Source of the DNA: Nocardia asteroides
GTDB taxonomy: Bacteria > Actinomycetota > Actinomycetes > Mycobacteriales > Mycobacteriaceae
NCBI RefSeq assembly: GCF_021183625.1
Contig: NZ_CP089214.1
Location: forward strand, 6,758,001-6,822,000
Direction of reading: 5' to 3'
Length of the DNA stretch: 64,000 nucleotides
Below, in pieces: positions 61,799 through 64,000 of this stretch. The notes beneath the pieces were generated by a model that did not search any database, was not told the DNA's origin, and saw only the letters and a program-made list of their open reading frames with translations. Position 1 is the first letter of the stretch, and the number at the start of each line of letters is the position of its first letter. The position numbers were made by a program, and so were the translations under genes.

Positions 61799-62845
61799 TC
61801 AGGTGATCAGGTAGGCCTGTGCCGCGGCGGCCGGGATCGCGATCGCGGCGGCCGTCGCCACCGCGACGTGCGCGCGGCGGTAGTGCGTGGTGAGCACCGC
61901 CGCGAACTCGCGCAGGAACGCCGCCGGGATGAAGTACAGCGCCGTGCGGGCACCGGCCACGTGCGCCCGCACGCCGAGCCTGCGGGTCAGTGCGGCTGCC
62001 CGCAGGACGTGGAAGTTGCTGGTGACCACGGTGATCCGCGCGGTATCGACGTCGATGCCAGCGTCGCGCAGCAGCGCGAGGCTGTTGCGCAGGTTCTCCT
62101 CGGTGTTGCGGGATTCCCGCTCGCGCACGATCGACTCGTCCGAGACGCCCGCCCGGATCAGATAGGTGGCCATGGCGTCGGCCTCGCTCAGCGCCTCGTC
62201 GCTGCCCTTGCCGCCGGAGGTGACGAGCAGCGGGCCGCGGCCGGCCGCCGTCTCGGCCCGGTATACGCGCAGCGCCCGCTGCAAGCGGGAGGCGAGCAGC
62301 GGGGTGACCTTGTTGCGGTTGAGTCCGCAGCCGAGCACCACGATGGCGTCCGGGCCGGTGTCGTCCGGGAGCTGGTCGTAGACCACGGCGTGCCCGGCGA
62401 AGGCGAGCAGGTGCGCCAGCAGGTACACGCCGGCCAGCGTGGTCGCGGTGGCGACGATCAGGAGCCACGGCGGCACCTCCGGCCCGCGGCGCAGTGCGAG
62501 CGCGGCGGCGACCGGGAGGACGAGCAGGCCGATTCCGGCGAGCACCGGGGTCAGCGTGATCGGCCGGACGCCCTCGTGCAGCATGACCGCGATTCCGTTG
62601 CCGAGCAGTCCGAGTCCGGTGGCGAGCACCGCGAGCAGGAACAGGCCGGCCACCACCAGGGAGGCGGTGTCGAGCACGGCGGGGGCCGCCACCCGCGCCG
62701 CCGCCGTTGCCGCGCCGACGAGGACCAGTGAGAGCGCTACCAGCAGCAGGAATCCGGTGGAGAGGCGCCGGGGTTCGCGGCGCATCCGGACCGCACCGAA
62801 TACCGCCGTCGCCCAGCCCGCCACCAGCAACACCACAGGGTCCAC
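61799..62845 (-). CDS. YdcF/ElyC/SanA-family membrane protein
   Basis: 348 residues: about five membrane helices at the N-terminus, then a DUF218 (YdcF-type) domain with VVLGCGLNRNKVTPLLASRLQRAL, VTSGGKGSDEALSEADAMATYL, TEENLRNSLALL and VTSNFHVLRAAAL. Members are linked to envelope polysaccharide or vancomycin-barrier functions in enterobacteria; the activity is not known. The GTG at 62845 has ggaggcg just before it; the open frame extends further but without signal. Confidence 0.88.
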   Translation of the reverse strand: MDPVVLLVAGWATAVFGAVRMRREPRRLSTGFLLLVALSLVLVGAATAAARVAAPAVLDTASLVVAGLFLLAVLATGLGLLGNGIAVMLHEGVRPITLTPVLAGIGLLVLPVAAALALRRGPEVPPWLLIVATATTLAGVYLLAHLLAFAGHAVVYDQLPDDTGPDAIVVLGCGLNRNKVTPLLASRLQRALRVYRAETAAGRGPLLVTSGGKGSDEALSEADAMATYLIRAGVSDESIVRERESRNTEENLRNSLALLRDAGIDVDTARITVVTSNFHVLRAAALTRRLGVRAHVAGARTALYFIPAAFLREFAAVLTTHYRRAHVAVATAAAIAIPAAAAQAYLIT

Positions 62846-62995
62846 CGACCGCCTCCTCCGCTTTCCCCGGGCTGTATACCCAGAACCGCGGCGATACCAT
62901 GGCGCTGTGTTCCTGTACTTCCGCGCGGCCGCGGTGCTCCCGATTTCGCGGCCGGAGTTCGTCGCCGTGCCGGCCCGGCCCGCCGTCGGTGCGTG

Positions 62996-63763
62996 ATGGT
63001 CGACCTCGCGCACACCGTGGTGCCCGGTGTGGGCACCCCGCTGGTGTTCCTCGGCTCGATCGCCTCGGACCGCAGCATGTGGCAGCCCCAGCTGGACGAG
63101 CTCGGCGGCCCCGCGCTCGCCGTCGACCTGCGCGGGCACGGCGGCTCACCCGCTCCCGCCGGGCCGTACACCGTCGCCGAGCTGGCCATGGACGTGGTCG
63201 CGCTGCTGGACCGCACGGGGATCGACGCCGCCCACCTGGTCGGGCTCTCGCTGGGCGGCGCGGTCGCCCAGTGGATCGCGGCCCACCGACCGGAGCGAGT
63301 CTCCGCGCTGAGCCTGTTCTGCACCGCCGCCCGCTTCGGCACGCCCGCGATGTGGGCCGAGCGCGCCGCGCTGGTCCGCCGCGACGGCACCGCGAGCCTG
63401 GCCGCATCCGCCCTGACCCGCTGGTTCACCCCCGGCTTCACCGCCGCGCACCCGGAGATCGCCGCCCGCTGCACCGCCATGATCTCCGGCACCGACGACG
63501 AGGCGTACGCCGGATGCTGCGCGGCGCTGGGGGAGTGGGACGGCCGCGCCGACCTCGCTCGCATCAGCGCGCCCACCCTGGTCGTCGCGGGCGCCGATGA
63601 CCCGGGCACCCCGCCGTCGGTCGTCGCCGAGGTGGCGGACGGGATCGCCGGCGCCGAGTTCGTCGTGCTCGACGACGCCGCGCACCTGCCGACCCTGCAG
63701 CACCCGCGCTCGGTCTCGGCGCTCATCGCCCGGCGCTACGGGAACGCCGGCTCGACCTGCTGA
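62996..63763 (+). CDS. Alpha/beta hydrolase (3-oxoadipate enol-lactonase-like)
   Basis: 255-residue hydrolase. Features: SIASDRSMWQPQ, DLRGHGGSPAP, nucleophile LVGLSLGGAVAQW (Ser in GLSLG), acid in VVAGADDPGTPP, and His in DDAAHLPTLQHP. This is the profile of enol-lactone or C-C hydrolases of aromatic catabolism, but no catabolic genes are nearby in the window, so the assignment stays generic. GTG 62993 is an alternative start. Confidence 0.86.
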   Translation: MVDLAHTVVPGVGTPLVFLGSIASDRSMWQPQLDELGGPALAVDLRGHGGSPAPAGPYTVAELAMDVVALLDRTGIDAAHLVGLSLGGAVAQWIAAHRPERVSALSLFCTAARFGTPAMWAERAALVRRDGTASLAASALTRWFTPGFTAAHPEIAARCTAMISGTDDEAYAGCCAALGEWDGRADLARISAPTLVVAGADDPGTPPSVVAEVADGIAGAEFVVLDDAAHLPTLQHPRSVSALIARRYGNAGSTC

Positions 63764-63875
63764 TCGGCGTCCAGGTGCGGGGCGGGATCGCCCTCGGCGC
63801 GGGTCGGCCACCACCTCCGGGTCAGCTCCTCCGCGCTGCGCTCGATGGGCCGCGCCGGCCGGTTACGGTGGAGCG

Positions 63876-64000
63876 GTGCGTACCGACATCGACCCCGGCG
63901 AACTCGGCTTCGGCGGCTTCTACCGCATCTTGACCAGCGTCGTCGTGCCCCGGCCGATCGCCTGGGTCTCGACTCGCTCGGCCGCCGGCGTCGACAATCT
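63876..64000 (+). CDS. Flavin reductase family protein (N-terminus only)
   Basis: Starts at GTG 63876 after a weak purine site and runs off the window at 42 codons: RTDIDPGELGFGGFYRILTSVVVPRPIAWVSTRSA. The segment RPIAWVST is the flavin-reductase-like split-barrel signature. Most likely an FMN-binding reductase; the rest is outside. Confidence 0.78.
   Translation, partial: MRTDIDPGELGFGGFYRILTSVVVPRPIAWVSTRSAAGVDN

Overview
This is very GC-rich, gene-dense chromosomal DNA from a mycolic-acid actinomycete, most likely Nocardia or a close relative. The evidence is a fused HadA/HadB-type dehydratase (mycolic-acid FAS-II), two secreted LIP-family lipases, XRE/DUF5753 regulators with a DUF397 partner, split LigD-type repair genes, frequent GTG starts, and many ATGA/GTGA stop-start overlaps. 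No rRNA, tRNA, CRISPR array, integrase or transposase was recognised.

Layout. 0-12.5 kb is mostly housekeeping and catabolism: a partial TVP38 membrane protein, the mutA-mutB-meaB methylmalonyl-CoA mutase operon, an HxlR regulator, an amidohydrolase/nucleoside hydrolase pair, a CoA transferase, an SDR, a type II thioesterase and a TauE/SafE permease. 12.5-15.9 kb has DUF2784 and DUF389 membrane proteins and an alkylsulfatase; a perfect palindrome lies between the last two, which diverge.

15.9-24.8 kb is the accessory region. An XRE regulator plus phosphotransferase operon diverges from a tight operon of adenylate-kinase-like protein, radical SAM/SPASM enzyme and cupin-like protein, with a convergent NUDIX hydrolase after it. 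I regard this as the best candidate for an undescribed system. It is followed by two tiny coupled genes, a wrecked S-adenosyl methyltransferase gene carrying an 8x hexanucleotide expansion, and a pair that looks like an acidic immunity protein and a nuclease-type toxin fragment.

24.6-33.4 kb: two SDR/acyl-CoA dehydrogenase/TetR genes, a broken TerD-like gene, the LigD polymerase and ligase as two overlapping genes, a cold-shock protein and a TetR regulator. 33.6-43.9 kb: small genes, DUF397 and two XRE/DUF5753 regulators (one broken by a single G insertion) share a recurring operator-like motif built from CARATGYA half-sites at four places. Between them lie an NAD(P)H-binding protein, a DUF2599-like lipoprotein, two secreted lipases and the fused dehydratase.

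44-50.4 kb is a regulatory block: two paralogous SigB/SigF-type sigma factors around an AraC regulator, a PP2C-type phosphatase, a GAF-ANTAR protein and a second AraC regulator. 50.9-58.5 kb: a TetR/acyl-CoA dehydrogenase pair with four AGTACT boxes between them, an endonuclease/exonuclease/phosphatase-family protein, an alpha/beta hydrolase with an OafA-type acyltransferase, a MerR regulator and small proteins. 58.6-64 kb: a sulfonate/taurine-type ABC transporter operon preceded by a 25-codon leader peptide ending Cys-Arg-Arg, a YdcF-type membrane protein, an alpha/beta hydrolase and a partial flavin reductase. Alkylsulfatase, TauE permease and sulfonate importer together suggest organosulfur scavenging.
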